Shown: positions 1-6,649 of the stretch, in pieces
Numbering within the stretch: the first letter of the stretch is position 1
How the letters are laid out: each line of letters starts with the position of its first letter
NCBI GenBank assembly: GCA_964622375.1
Contig: CAZUQA010000024.1
Span: forward strand, 1 to 12,180
Source of the DNA: CAZUQA01 sp964622375
GTDB taxonomy: Bacteria; Bacillota_I; Bacilli_A; Erysipelotrichales; Erysipelotrichaceae
Reading direction: 5' to 3'
Length of the DNA stretch: 12,180 nt
Made by a program: the position numbers and the translations under genes
The notes under the pieces: model-generated
What the model was told of the DNA's origin: nothing
The model's database searches: none
What the model saw: only the letters and a program-made list of their open reading frames with translations

Positions 1-423
1 GTAAACCACATTGTAGATAGCATCACAACGCGGGCAGATTCGCCGCGCGACGATACGCTTCACCAAGGTGGGATAATCAACCAAGAGATTGACCACTAAT
101 TCAATTTCTTTGCCCAAACTGCGCAATGACTCTTGTAGTGTCTGGGCTTGGTACAAGGTGCGGGGAAAGCCGTCGAGCATGAAACCTTGTTCGTACTCCG
201 GCTCACTCAAACGCTTCATAACCATGGCATTGGTCAAATAATCCGGTACCAGTTTTCCTTGATCCATGTAGGCTTTAGCCTGTAAACCCAATTCCGTAGC
301 TTGGTTGATTTCGCTACGAAACATATTTCCTGAAGCTAAATAGGCGATTTGGTAATGCTTCTTGATTTTACTGGCCAGTGTGCCTTTGCCGGCACCGGCA
401 GGACCCATTATGACAAGTCGCAT
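1..423 (-). CDS. adk: Adenylate kinase, N-terminal 141 residues (3' end cut by window edge)
   Basis: Adenylate kinase interconverts ATP + AMP and 2 ADP in the cytoplasm. The frame is open from the ATG at 421-423 to the left edge, so the C-terminal part is missing. Visible motifs are the P-loop GPAGAGKGT (residues 7-15, catalytic-type Lys13), the NMP-binding segment SGNMFR (31-36), DGFPRT (84-89) and the start of the LID, ARRICPRC (126-133), whose Cys130 and Cys133 form the first half of the zinc site common in Gram-positive enzymes. Oddities are Ala9 where the family nearly always has Pro, Asn33 where Asp is usual, Ala126 instead of Gly before the RR pair, and Asn where the family has the His of the YH pair. 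The start is fixed by a perfect 8-nt TAAGGAGG at 428-435 that contains the secY stop. The secY-adk order is the usual one. Confidence 0.93.
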   Translation of the reverse strand, partial: MRLVIMGPAGAGKGTLASKIKKHYQIAYLASGNMFRSEINQATELGLQAKAYMDQGKLVPDYLTNAMVMKRLSEPEYEQGFMLDGFPRTLYQAQTLQESLRSLGKEIELVVNLLVDYPTLVKRIVARRICPRCDAIYNVVY

Positions 424-427
424 AGCT

Positions 428-435
428 CCTCCTTA
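428..435 (-). promoter_or_regulatory. adk ribosome binding site fused to the secY stop codon
   Basis: On the minus strand this reads TAAGGAGG, a full-length match to the canonical anti-Shine-Dalgarno sequence. Its first three bases are the secY stop codon (433-435), and the adk ATG follows after 4 nt. A ribosome ending secY would sit over the adk initiation site, which suggests translational coupling (inference). Confidence 0.85.
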
Positions 436-1731
436 CAAACCTCTTTTGAAACTCTTGTAGTTCTTCTGGGTCAGCTTACCTAACAAATCGGTCACCGTTT
501 CCTGGGCAATACCCACCACGATGATAATTCCCGTACCACCCAAGGCGAAACTTTGCGGCAATGGAGTTAACATGGAAATCAAGTGCGGTAAAGCCCCTAA
601 AAAGGCAATCGATAAAGCCCCCATCACGGTAATGCGATTTAAGACTTTAGTGATATACTCTTTGGTTTCCACCCCCGGTCGGATACCCGGAATATAAGTC
701 CCGTTTTTATTGAGGTTTTCCGCGGTCGTTGCCGGGTCCACCTGCAAATTGGTGTAGAAGAAAGTGAAGAGGATAATCAAAACGACATAGATACCTAAGC
801 CCCACGGCTTGGTGGTATCGAGAATTAAAGCCAAAGCTTCCGAGAACTTCGTTGTTTTAAAGAAACTGATGATGGTCAATGGAGCGGTCATAACCGCTGA
901 GGCAAAGATTACCGGAGTTACACTAGCTGAATTGATCCGTAAAGGCAGAAAGTTCACATCCTTGCGGCCACGCCCCATATTACTGCTGGTATATTGAATC
1001 GGGATTTTTCTTACGGCATTGCTCATGATGATAACCCCTAAGATGATAATCAAAAAAGCCGTCACATAAGCCAAGAAAAACAACAGACCGGTAAAGCTTG
1101 CCGGGTTTTCCGGCGAACCGCCAACCAAAGCCCGGAAAATATTAGTAAACATCGTCGGATAGTTCGAGATGATACCGGCAAAGATAATCATCGAGATACC
1201 GTTACCAATACCAAACATCGAAATCCTGTCAGCCACCCACAACAGAAACATCGTACCGGCAGTCAGGATTGTAGCTACATAAAGATAAGTAGATACCTTA
1301 CCGTCAACCAGGATATGGTAGCCGACATTGAAAGCATAGGTCATAGCGTAAGCTTGGGCAAAAGCTAAGATTAAACCGAAATAACGGGTTATTTGGTCAA
1401 TTTTCCTTTTACCTTCCGCTCCTCCGGTCTTGGTCAAATCCGTCAAATAAGGAATGACATCCATCGACAACAATTGAATGACGATACTGGCGGTGATATA
1501 AGGTCCAACCCCCATCGCGAAGATAGAAAACCTTTCAAAATTTCCGCCACCCAACAGATTGAGCATACCCAACAGACTGTTTTCATTCATCCCGGCCATT
1601 AAAGCCGTACTGTCAATTTTCGGCACCGGGATTGCGGCGCCAAGCCGATAAATCAAGAAAATCGTAACAGTAAATAGTATGCGATTACGAATCTCTTTAT
1701 GTTTGAACATCTCGATGAATTTACGAAACAT
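433..1731 (-). CDS. secY: Protein translocase channel subunit SecY
   Basis: SecY is the ten-helix membrane channel of the SecYEG translocon, through which secreted proteins pass and membrane proteins are inserted. The 432-residue product has family length. A short basic N-terminus (residues 1-17) leads into the first hydrophobic helix (about 18-36). Conserved blocks include GPYITASIVIQLL (76-88), DRISMFGIGNGIS (168-180), RKIPIQY (241-247), the cytoplasmic-loop stretch LPLRINSASVTPVIF (262-276), NLNKNGTYIPGIRPG (339-353) and GGTGIIIVVGIAQET (398-412). The ATG at 1729-1731 is one base after the rplO stop, and its GAGGAG ribosome binding site lies inside the last rplO codons, so the two are probably translationally coupled. 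By eye the sequence is closest in style to Erysipelotrichia/Mollicutes-related Bacilli. Confidence 0.98.
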   Translation of the reverse strand: MFRKFIEMFKHKEIRNRILFTVTIFLIYRLGAAIPVPKIDSTALMAGMNENSLLGMLNLLGGGNFERFSIFAMGVGPYITASIVIQLLSMDVIPYLTDLTKTGGAEGKRKIDQITRYFGLILAFAQAYAMTYAFNVGYHILVDGKVSTYLYVATILTAGTMFLLWVADRISMFGIGNGISMIIFAGIISNYPTMFTNIFRALVGGSPENPASFTGLLFFLAYVTAFLIIILGVIIMSNAVRKIPIQYTSSNMGRGRKDVNFLPLRINSASVTPVIFASAVMTAPLTIISFFKTTKFSEALALILDTTKPWGLGIYVVLIILFTFFYTNLQVDPATTAENLNKNGTYIPGIRPGVETKEYITKVLNRITVMGALSIAFLGALPHLISMLTPLPQSFALGGTGIIIVVGIAQETVTDLLGKLTQKNYKSFKRGL

Positions 1732-1732
1732 A

Positions 1733-2173
1733 TTAAATCTCCTCAGCTGTTCCGCCGACTTCAGTAATGGCTTTCAAGGCTGAAGCCGAGAACTTATGGG
1801 CTTTAACTGCTAACTTCTTCGTTAATTCGCCTTTACCAAGTACTTTAATACCCTGCAATTCCTTCTTTATTAAGCCTTTTTCTTTGAGGATCTGCGGATT
1901 CACTTCACTACCGGCATCAAATCTTTCCAGAATATCAAGGTTGATTATCGCAAAAGCGCGTCGGGTAAAATTAGTGAAACCGCGTTTTGGTAAACGACGA
2001 TGGAGCGGCGTTTGTCCGCCTTCATAACCTAATCTGACCCCACCGCCACTACGGGCTTTTTGTCCTTTGTGTCCTTTGCCGGCAGTTTTTCCGGCTCCGC
2101 TACCATGGCCGCGTCCAACCCGGAAATTGTCTTTGCGGGCTCCTTCAGTATAAGTCAATTCATGTAGTTTCAT
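1733..2173 (-). CDS. rplO: 50S ribosomal protein L15
   Basis: L15 is a large-subunit assembly protein that binds 23S rRNA. At 146 residues it has normal family length. The basic Gly-rich N-terminal arm is obvious (RVGRGHGSGAGKTAGKGHKG, 18-37), followed by GGQTPLHRRLPKRGF (52-66) and the C-terminal family signature AHKFSASALKAITEVGG (125-141). The ATG at 2171-2173 is preceded by AGAGGT, which overlaps the TAG stop of rpsE; the match is weaker than at most junctions. In most bacteria rpmD (L30) lies between rpsE and this gene, but here only 10 nt separate them. The TAA stop is one base from the secY start. Confidence 0.98.
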   Translation of the reverse strand: MKLHELTYTEGARKDNFRVGRGHGSGAGKTAGKGHKGQKARSGGGVRLGYEGGQTPLHRRLPKRGFTNFTRRAFAIINLDILERFDAGSEVNPQILKEKGLIKKELQGIKVLGKGELTKKLAVKAHKFSASALKAITEVGGTAEEI

Positions 2174-2183
2174 GATGCTACCT

Positions 2184-2939
2184 CTACTTTCGCACTTCTT
2201 CAGGTTTCATTTCCCGAAGCGTGGCTATAGTGTCCAGAGTACGCAAGCTCTTCAAACCGACAACTGTCGCTCGAACAACATTGATTGGAGTTCTGGAGCC
2301 AATACATTTCGATAAAACATCTTGGACCCCGGCTAATTCCAAAACCGAACGCACCGGACCACCGGCAATAACCCCGGTTCCTTCTGATGCCGGTTTTAGA
2401 AATACTTGACCGGCGCCGTAACGGCCGTTGACCGCATGGGGCAAAGTCGTCCCCACTATCGGTACCCTAAACAGGTTCTTCTTGGCATTTTCAATCGCTT
2501 TCTTGATGGCATCGGGAACTTCGTTAGCTTTCCCGGTTCCCATGCCAACCCGACCTTTTTTATCGCCGACAACTACTAAAGCTGAGAAACGGAAGCGGCG
2601 ACCACCCTTAACAACTTTGGTTACCCGATTGATAATAACTACCCGTTCTTCAAACTCTTTATCTTTTTCGCGGTCGTTGCCTCGCCGTCTATCACGGTTC
2701 TCTTTACGACCTTCCGGTTTTCCCGGTTCATTACCCCGGGGACGCCGGGGAAAACTGGCCGTCGCCGGTTTTTGGCTCGGCGCTGCTACTGCCTCTTCGC
2801 TTACCGGAGCTACCGTTGCGGGTTCTTCAGCTTCAACGGCAATCGTTGCAGGCTCTTTAGCTACTGTTTCTTCTTCAGCTTTTGTTTCTTTCGGCTCTTC
2901 AATGACGGCCTCTTCAATATTCATATTTTCGTCAACCAT
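2184..2939 (-). CDS. rpsE: 30S ribosomal protein S5 with a long N-terminal extension
   Basis: S5 lies on the solvent side of the 30S subunit and, with S3 and S4, lines the mRNA entry channel; it contributes to decoding accuracy. The product is 251 residues against about 165 for the usual protein. The conserved S5 body starts near residue 95 (EFEERVVIINRV, 95-106) and includes GRVGMGTGKANEVPDAI (129-145) and GTGVIAGGPVRSVLELAGV (187-205). Residues 1-60 form a low-complexity acidic segment rich in Glu, Ala, Pro and Val, and residues 61-94 are Arg/Lys-rich. The extension is in frame. The ATG at 2937-2939 has a strong AGGAGG 8 nt upstream, so the long form is probably real; Met6 has no better site. 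The TAG of rplR is part of the TAGGAGG sequence upstream. Confidence 0.97.
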   Translation of the reverse strand: MVDENMNIEEAVIEEPKETKAEEETVAKEPATIAVEAEEPATVAPVSEEAVAAPSQKPATASFPRRPRGNEPGKPEGRKENRDRRRGNDREKDKEFEERVVIINRVTKVVKGGRRFRFSALVVVGDKKGRVGMGTGKANEVPDAIKKAIENAKKNLFRVPIVGTTLPHAVNGRYGAGQVFLKPASEGTGVIAGGPVRSVLELAGVQDVLSKCIGSRTPINVVRATVVGLKSLRTLDTIATLREMKPEEVRK

Positions 2940-2951
2940 TATTTCTGCCTC

Positions 2952-3308
2952 CTAGAACTCTAAGCCGGCTTGGCGCGCAGCTTCCGCAAATGCTTTTATC
3001 CGACCGTGGTAAATATAACCGCCGCGATCAAAGACCACTTTCTTGATTTTCTTATCTTTGGCTAGCTTGGCGATTTCGCTGCCGACTTGTTTCGCAGCTT
3101 CGATATTACTGCCATTCTTGATTTTTAAAGCTAAACTGCTGGCTGCCACCAAAGTCACGGCTTTTTCATCATCGATGATTTGCGCATGTAAGTGGCGATT
3201 AGAACGGAAAACATTCAGACGAGGACAAGCCTTGGTTCCGCTAATCTTGCTGCGAATTCTCTTATGACGCCGAATTCTCTCATCATTGCGTGATATAACT
3301 TTTGCCAT
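2952..3308 (-). CDS. rplR: 50S ribosomal protein L18
   Basis: L18 binds 5S rRNA and, with L5, anchors it in the central protuberance. The 118-residue length is normal. An Arg/Lys-rich N-terminal tail (residues 1-22, including RIRRHKRIRSKI) is followed by PRLNVFRSNRHLHAQIIDD (29-47) and the C-terminal KVVFDRGGYIYHGRIKAF (90-107), both typical of the family. The ATG at 3306-3308 has an AAAGGA-type ribosome binding site, weaker than its neighbours', in an 18-nt gap after rplF. Its TAG stop is the first part of the TAGGAGG that serves rpsE. Confidence 0.98.
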   Translation of the reverse strand: MAKVISRNDERIRRHKRIRSKISGTKACPRLNVFRSNRHLHAQIIDDEKAVTLVAASSLALKIKNGSNIEAAKQVGSEIAKLAKDKKIKKVVFDRGGYIYHGRIKAFAEAARQAGLEF

Positions 3309-3326
3309 ATTACTTTATCCTTTCTT

Positions 3327-3878
3327 TTAGGACAGCTTTTTAGCTGCCGATTTCCCTTCTTTACGATGAATGTATTCGCCCTTGTAACGAATGCCTTTCC
3401 CTTTATAAGGTTCCGGTGGTCGCACTGCCCGAATATTAGCGGCAATTTCACCCACTCTTTGTTTGTTGATACCCTCAATCTGGATTTCCGTTTGGTTGGG
3501 ACAATTGATGCTCACTCCATCTTCAATAGTAATTTCCACAGGATTGGAGTAACCGATGGACAGGCGTAGAACATTGTTGTCGACCGCTGCCCGATAACCG
3601 ATACCGACGATTTCCAAAACTATCTTATAGCCGTCATTGACCCCGGTGATCATGTTATTCAATAAAGCGCGAGTGGTCCCGTGAAGTTGCTTGGTGTGTT
3701 TCTCTTCATTACTGCGCGTTACTGTGATAATGCCTTCTTTATTTTCTATCCCGATTAGGGGTGAAAATTTTTGCGTTAAGCTGCCTTTAGGTCCTTTAAC
3801 GCTCACTTCATTAGCCGCACTGATGTCAACTTCAACACCGGCAGGAATGGTAATCGTTTTATTTCCGATACGCGACAT
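3327..3878 (-). CDS. rplF: 50S ribosomal protein L6
   Basis: L6 is a two-domain large-subunit protein near the base of the L7/L12 stalk and the sarcin-ricin loop, where elongation factors bind. At 183 residues it is close to the family norm of about 178-180. It opens with SRIGNK (2-7), has GTTRALLNNMI (67-77) in the first domain, and ends with the signature PEPYKGKGIRYKGE (155-168). The ATG at 3876-3878 is preceded by AAGGAG, and the rpsH stop TAG lies three bases from that site. No truncation or odd composition is seen. Confidence 0.98.
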   Translation of the reverse strand: MSRIGNKTITIPAGVEVDISAANEVSVKGPKGSLTQKFSPLIGIENKEGIITVTRSNEEKHTKQLHGTTRALLNNMITGVNDGYKIVLEIVGIGYRAAVDNNVLRLSIGYSNPVEITIEDGVSINCPNQTEIQIEGINKQRVGEIAANIRAVRPPEPYKGKGIRYKGEYIHRKEGKSAAKKLS

Positions 3879-3890
3879 AAAGTTCTCCTT

Positions 3891-4286
3891 CTACCAGACA
3901 TAGGCGAGCACTTCGCCACCCATGTGCTTACTTCTTGCGGTTTTGTCGCTCATAATACCGGCGGAAGTGGAAATAATAGCAATCCCCATACCATTGAGCA
4001 CCCGCGGCATAGCATCTACTTTGGCGTAGACTCTAAGACCGGGTTTGGAGATGCGCTTCAAACCGGATATGATTTTTTCATTGTCCGCTGTATACTTCAA
4101 CTGCACGGTAATGTTTTTCTTTACATCACCACTGACATTGTAATCCACAATAAAACCTTCTTCTTTAAGAATTTTAGCAATGGCGATCTTTTCTTTACTA
4201 GCCGGTATATCGACCGTTTCGTGCCGCGCTTGATTGGCGTTGCGAATTCTGGTCAGCATATCAGCAATGGGATCAGTTATACTCAT
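3891..4286 (-). CDS. rpsH: 30S ribosomal protein S8
   Basis: S8 is a primary binder of helix 21 in the 16S rRNA central domain and an early assembly protein; in E. coli it is also the translational repressor of the spc operon. The 131-residue length is typical. Family landmarks are DPIADMLTRIRNA (5-17), KRISKPGLRVY (77-87) and the rRNA-binding C-terminal block GIAIISTSAGIMSD (101-114). The ATG at 4284-4286 follows a strong TAGGAGG, whose TAG is the rpsN stop. I could not find by eye an S8-target mimic in the operon mRNA; testing that needs a structure search. Confidence 0.98.
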   Translation of the reverse strand: MSITDPIADMLTRIRNANQARHETVDIPASKEKIAIAKILKEEGFIVDYNVSGDVKKNITVQLKYTADNEKIISGLKRISKPGLRVYAKVDAMPRVLNGMGIAIISTSAGIMSDKTARSKHMGGEVLAYVW

Positions 4287-4298
4287 TAACCTTACCTC

Positions 4299-4484
4299 CT
4301 ACCAACTTGCCTTTCTGACTCCGGGAATTTGGCCTTTATAAGCTAACTCGCGGAAACAGATACGGCATAATTTGAACTTACGTAATACAGAATGGGGACG
4401 CCCACAACGGGCACAACGGGTATAAGCCCGACAGCTGAACTTAGGAGGCTGGTTAGCTTTGTTGATCATTGATTTTTTAGCCAT
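4299..4484 (-). CDS. rpsN: 30S ribosomal protein S14, zinc-binding (type Z)
   Basis: S14 assembles late into the head of the 30S subunit. The 61-residue protein is the short zinc-ribbon form: Cys24-x2-Cys27 and Cys40-x2-Cys43 make a complete four-cysteine zinc site, and the C-terminus GQIPGVRKASW (51-61) is the family ending. An additional Cys18 lies just before the ribbon and is not part of the canonical site. The zinc-type protein encoded inside the spc operon is usual for Bacillota and several other phyla; proteobacterial S14 is longer and lacks the ribbon. The ATG at 4482-4484 follows TAGGAG, of which TAG is the rplE stop. Confidence 0.98.
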   Translation of the reverse strand: MAKKSMINKANQPPKFSCRAYTRCARCGRPHSVLRKFKLCRICFRELAYKGQIPGVRKASW

Positions 4485-4493
4485 ATTTTTCTC

Positions 4494-5033
4494 CTATTTA
4501 GCGAAGGGCATTCCTAAGCCCCGCAACAATTCTCGACCCTCTTCGTTAGTCTTGGCCGAGGTTACAATAATGACATCCATGCCTCGTACTTTGTTGACTT
4601 TGTCATAATTCACTTCCGGGAAGATTATCTGTTCTCTAACCCCTAAAGTGAAATTTCCCCGACCATCAAAGGATTCACTGGAAACTCCCCGAAAATCCCG
4701 TACTCGCGGCAAGGCGATAGTAATCAGTTTCTCTAAAAAGTCATACATCCGCTGTTGCCGCAATGTTACTTTACAACCGATTTGCATACCATCCCGCAGT
4801 TTGAAGTTGGCGATGGATTTTTTTGCTTTGGTTATCACTGGTTTTTGTCCGGCAACCAGCGTTAATTCATTGATAGCATCTTCCAACATTTTAGGATTGG
4901 CAATCGCGTCGCCGACCCCCATGTTGATGACGATCTTCTCAACTTTCGGTACTTGCATGATGGAAGTGTAGTTAAACTTTTTTATCAAAGCCGGTACAAC
5001 TTCTTGGAGATAGCTCTTTTTCAAATTATTCAT
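4494..5033 (-). CDS. rplE: 50S ribosomal protein L5
   Basis: L5 binds 5S rRNA in the central protuberance and contacts the P-site tRNA. From the ATG at 5031-5033 it is 179 residues, the normal length. Signature blocks are VPKVEKIVINMGVGDA (28-43), KPVITKAKKSIANFKLR (64-80) and LPRVRDFRG (108-116). A GTG directly before this ATG (5034-5036) would add one residue and overlap the rplX stop TAG by one base. I prefer the ATG because an AAAGGTGA ribosome binding site inside the last rplX codons lies 6 nt before it. The choice changes only one residue. Confidence 0.97.
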   Translation of the reverse strand: MNNLKKSYLQEVVPALIKKFNYTSIMQVPKVEKIVINMGVGDAIANPKMLEDAINELTLVAGQKPVITKAKKSIANFKLRDGMQIGCKVTLRQQRMYDFLEKLITIALPRVRDFRGVSSESFDGRGNFTLGVREQIIFPEVNYDKVNKVRGMDVIIVTSAKTNEEGRELLRGLGMPFAK

Positions 5034-5035
5034 CA

Positions 5036-5350
5036 CTAGTCACCTTTGACCACGTTGCCACTGGCTTTGTAGTAACGTACCTTCTTCCCTTTCTCTTCTT
5101 TGATGCCTAAACGACTGGCTTTTTTTGCTTTGCTATCATAAGCCATGACATTGGAGATATGAATCGGCATTTCTTTCTCAAAAATTCCGCCATCAGAATT
5201 AGCCTGACTGGGCTTTAAGTGCTTTTTGACGATATTCGCGCCTTCAACTACCAATTTGTCTTCCTTGGGATAAACTTTCTTCACTTTGGCGATGATGCCT
5301 TTAGAAGAACCGCTTATGACCTTTACTTGATCACCATTTTTAATTTTCAT
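5036..5350 (-). CDS. rplX: 50S ribosomal protein L24
   Basis: L24 is an assembly initiator that binds the 5' domain of 23S rRNA near the exit tunnel. The 104-residue product starts with a KOW motif (GDQVKVISGSSKG, 6-18) and carries the conserved IHISNVM (63-69). The last third is Lys-rich, as in the family. The ATG at 5348-5350 has a strong TAGGAGG, whose TAG is the rplN stop. The 3' end carries the rplE ribosome binding site, and the TAG stop is 2 nt from the rplE ATG. Confidence 0.98.
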   Translation of the reverse strand: MKIKNGDQVKVISGSSKGIIAKVKKVYPKEDKLVVEGANIVKKHLKPSQANSDGGIFEKEMPIHISNVMAYDSKAKKASRLGIKEEKGKKVRYYKASGNVVKGD

Positions 5351-5360
5351 GTTGATCCTC

Positions 5361-5738
5361 CTATAACACTTCCGGAGCCAAAGAGATTATCTTCATAAAG
5401 TCTCGCCCCGGGATACTACGCAACTCGCGAGCTACCGGACCAAAAATCCGGGTGCCCCGTGGGGTATTGTCGTCTTTTATCAAGACCACGGCATTATCAT
5501 CAAACTTGATATAGTCGCCGGATTCCCGCCGTACGCCATACTTTGTTCTGACAACCACCGCCTTGCAAACCTCACCTTTTTTCACGGTACCACCGGGAGT
5601 AGCTTGTTTGATGGTTACCACCACGATGTCACCGATATTAGCGCTTTTTCTTCTCGAGCCACCCAAACAGCGGATGACCAGTACTTCTTTAGCTCCGGTA
5701 TTGTCGGCAACTTTACATCTGGTTTCGTTATGAATCAT
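5361..5738 (-). CDS. rplN: 50S ribosomal protein L14
   Basis: L14 lies on the subunit interface, where it forms an intersubunit bridge and is the docking site for silencing factor RsfS in bacteria that have it. It has 125 residues, three more than the usual 122; the surplus is at the C-terminal LAPEVL. Landmarks are ETRCKVADNTGAKEV (5-19), KKGEVCKAVVVRTKYG (53-68) and RIFGPVARELR (97-107). The ATG at 5736-5738 has an AAAGGA site in a 22-nt gap after rpsQ. In E. coli the spc promoter lies just upstream of this gene; here the gap is too short to hold one and I see no such promoter. Confidence 0.97.
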   Translation of the reverse strand: MIHNETRCKVADNTGAKEVLVIRCLGGSRRKSANIGDIVVVTIKQATPGGTVKKGEVCKAVVVRTKYGVRRESGDYIKFDDNAVVLIKDDNTPRGTRIFGPVARELRSIPGRDFMKIISLAPEVL

Positions 5739-5760
5739 TGTTTAGTTTCCTTTCTACCCA

Positions 5761-6021
5761 CTAAAGAGTGACCGCCTGTTTCAGCACTTTTACCAAACGG
5801 AAGCGTTTTGTAGCTGACAGTGGGCGGGTTTCCATAATTTCCACTTGATCGCCGATTTTGGCGACATTCTCTGCATCATGGGCTTTAAACTTCTTGGAAT
5901 ATTTAACTTTTTTGCCATACAGCCAATGACTCTTGGAAGTAGAAACTTCAACTGTAATGGTCTTATCCATTTTGTCAGATATCACGGTGCCGCGATAGAC
6001 TTTTCTCGCTGATCTTTCCAT
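5761..6021 (-). CDS. rpsQ: 30S ribosomal protein S17
   Basis: S17 is a primary binder of the 5' domain of 16S rRNA. The 86-residue product has typical length and an OB-fold pattern, with RGTVISDKMDKTITV (10-24) in the first strands and the family signature ETRPLSATKRFRL (64-76) near the end. The ATG at 6019-6021 follows a strong TAGGAGG, whose TAG is the rpmC stop. Nothing is unusual. Confidence 0.98.
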   Translation of the reverse strand: MERSARKVYRGTVISDKMDKTITVEVSTSKSHWLYGKKVKYSKKFKAHDAENVAKIGDQVEIMETRPLSATKRFRLVKVLKQAVTL

Positions 6022-6030
6022 TTATGCCTC

Positions 6031-6231
6031 CTACTTCTCTTCTGCCATTTGGCGTTGTGTTAATATCGTTTTAATCCGAGCAATATCTTTTTTTACACTG
6101 CGCAACTTCGCCGTGTTTTCCAGTTGGCCGGTAGCTTTTTGAAAGCGCAGATTGAACAATTCTTCTTTCAAAGTAACTACTTCTTTTTCCAACTCGTTAT
6201 TACTTTTTTCTCTGATTTCTTGAGCCTTCAT
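6031..6231 (-). CDS. rpmC: 50S ribosomal protein L29
   Basis: L29 is a small two-helix protein next to L23 at the polypeptide exit, where it helps form the docking area for trigger factor and SRP. At 66 residues it has normal length. Signature segments are LFNLRFQKATGQLEN (25-39) and the helix with KKDIARIKT (47-55). The start codon overlaps the rplP stop in an ATGA arrangement (4-nt overlap), and its ribosome binding site GAGGAG lies within the rplP coding region, so it is probably translated by coupling with rplP. Confidence 0.98.
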   Translation of the reverse strand: MKAQEIREKSNNELEKEVVTLKEELFNLRFQKATGQLENTAKLRSVKKDIARIKTILTQRQMAEEK

Positions 6232-6647
6232 ATACTCTCCTCACCTTTCCGGACAAATTTCGATTGCACCGGCAACTTATGAGCACCTAAACGCAAAGCT
6301 TCTTTGGCAACATCTTCTTCGACACCGCCGACTTCAAACATAATGCGTCCCGGTTTTACTACGGCTACCCAACCTTCCGGAGCTCCTTTACCGGAACCCA
6401 TACGTACTTCCAAAGGCTTTTTGGTAATTGCCAGATGGGGGAAAATCTTAATCCACACCGAGCCACCACGTTTCATGGAACGGGTTATGGCAATACGCGC
6501 AGCCTCGATTTGCCGGTTACTGACATAACCTCCGCTCTCGGCGACTAAACCATATTGCCCAAAAGCTATTTCTCTGCCGCCTTTCGCTTTACCTTCGTAA
6601 CTTTGACGATGGGGGCGGCGATATTTCGTTCTTTTTGGCATTAACAT
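6228..6647 (-). CDS. rplP: 50S ribosomal protein L16
   Basis: L16 binds near the A-site region of the peptidyl transferase centre and is needed late in 50S assembly. The 139-residue product contains NRQIEAARIAITR (44-56) and MGSGKGAPEGWVA (83-95). There are two possible ATG starts two codons apart. The first (6645-6647), giving MLMPKR, matches the family start and lies 12 nt from a GGAGG inside the last rpsC codons. The second would be 18 nt away, which is too far. The stop TGA overlaps the rpmC ATG. Confidence 0.97.
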   Translation of the reverse strand: MLMPKRTKYRRPHRQSYEGKAKGGREIAFGQYGLVAESGGYVSNRQIEAARIAITRSMKRGGSVWIKIFPHLAITKKPLEVRMGSGKGAPEGWVAVVKPGRIMFEVGGVEEDVAKEALRLGAHKLPVQSKFVRKGEESI

Positions 6648-6649
6648 AA

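Noticed and set aside
2174..2183. Possible remnant or frameshifted rpmD between rpsE and rplO
   Set aside because: Only 10 bases separate the genes, so no remnant can be present; both neighbours have complete ends.
2428..2955. Plus-strand open frame of 175 codons opposite rpsE
   Set aside because: It is the antisense shadow of the low-complexity rpsE extension, with no ribosome binding site or family resemblance; other plus-strand frames in the operon are similar shadows.
5034..5036. GTG start for rplE overlapping the rplX stop
   Set aside because: The adjacent ATG has better spacing to the AAAGGTGA site and gives the usual L5 length; the difference is one residue.
5739..5760. Separate spc promoter ahead of rplN, as in E. 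coli
   Set aside because: The gap is only 22 nt and shows no -35/-10 pair.
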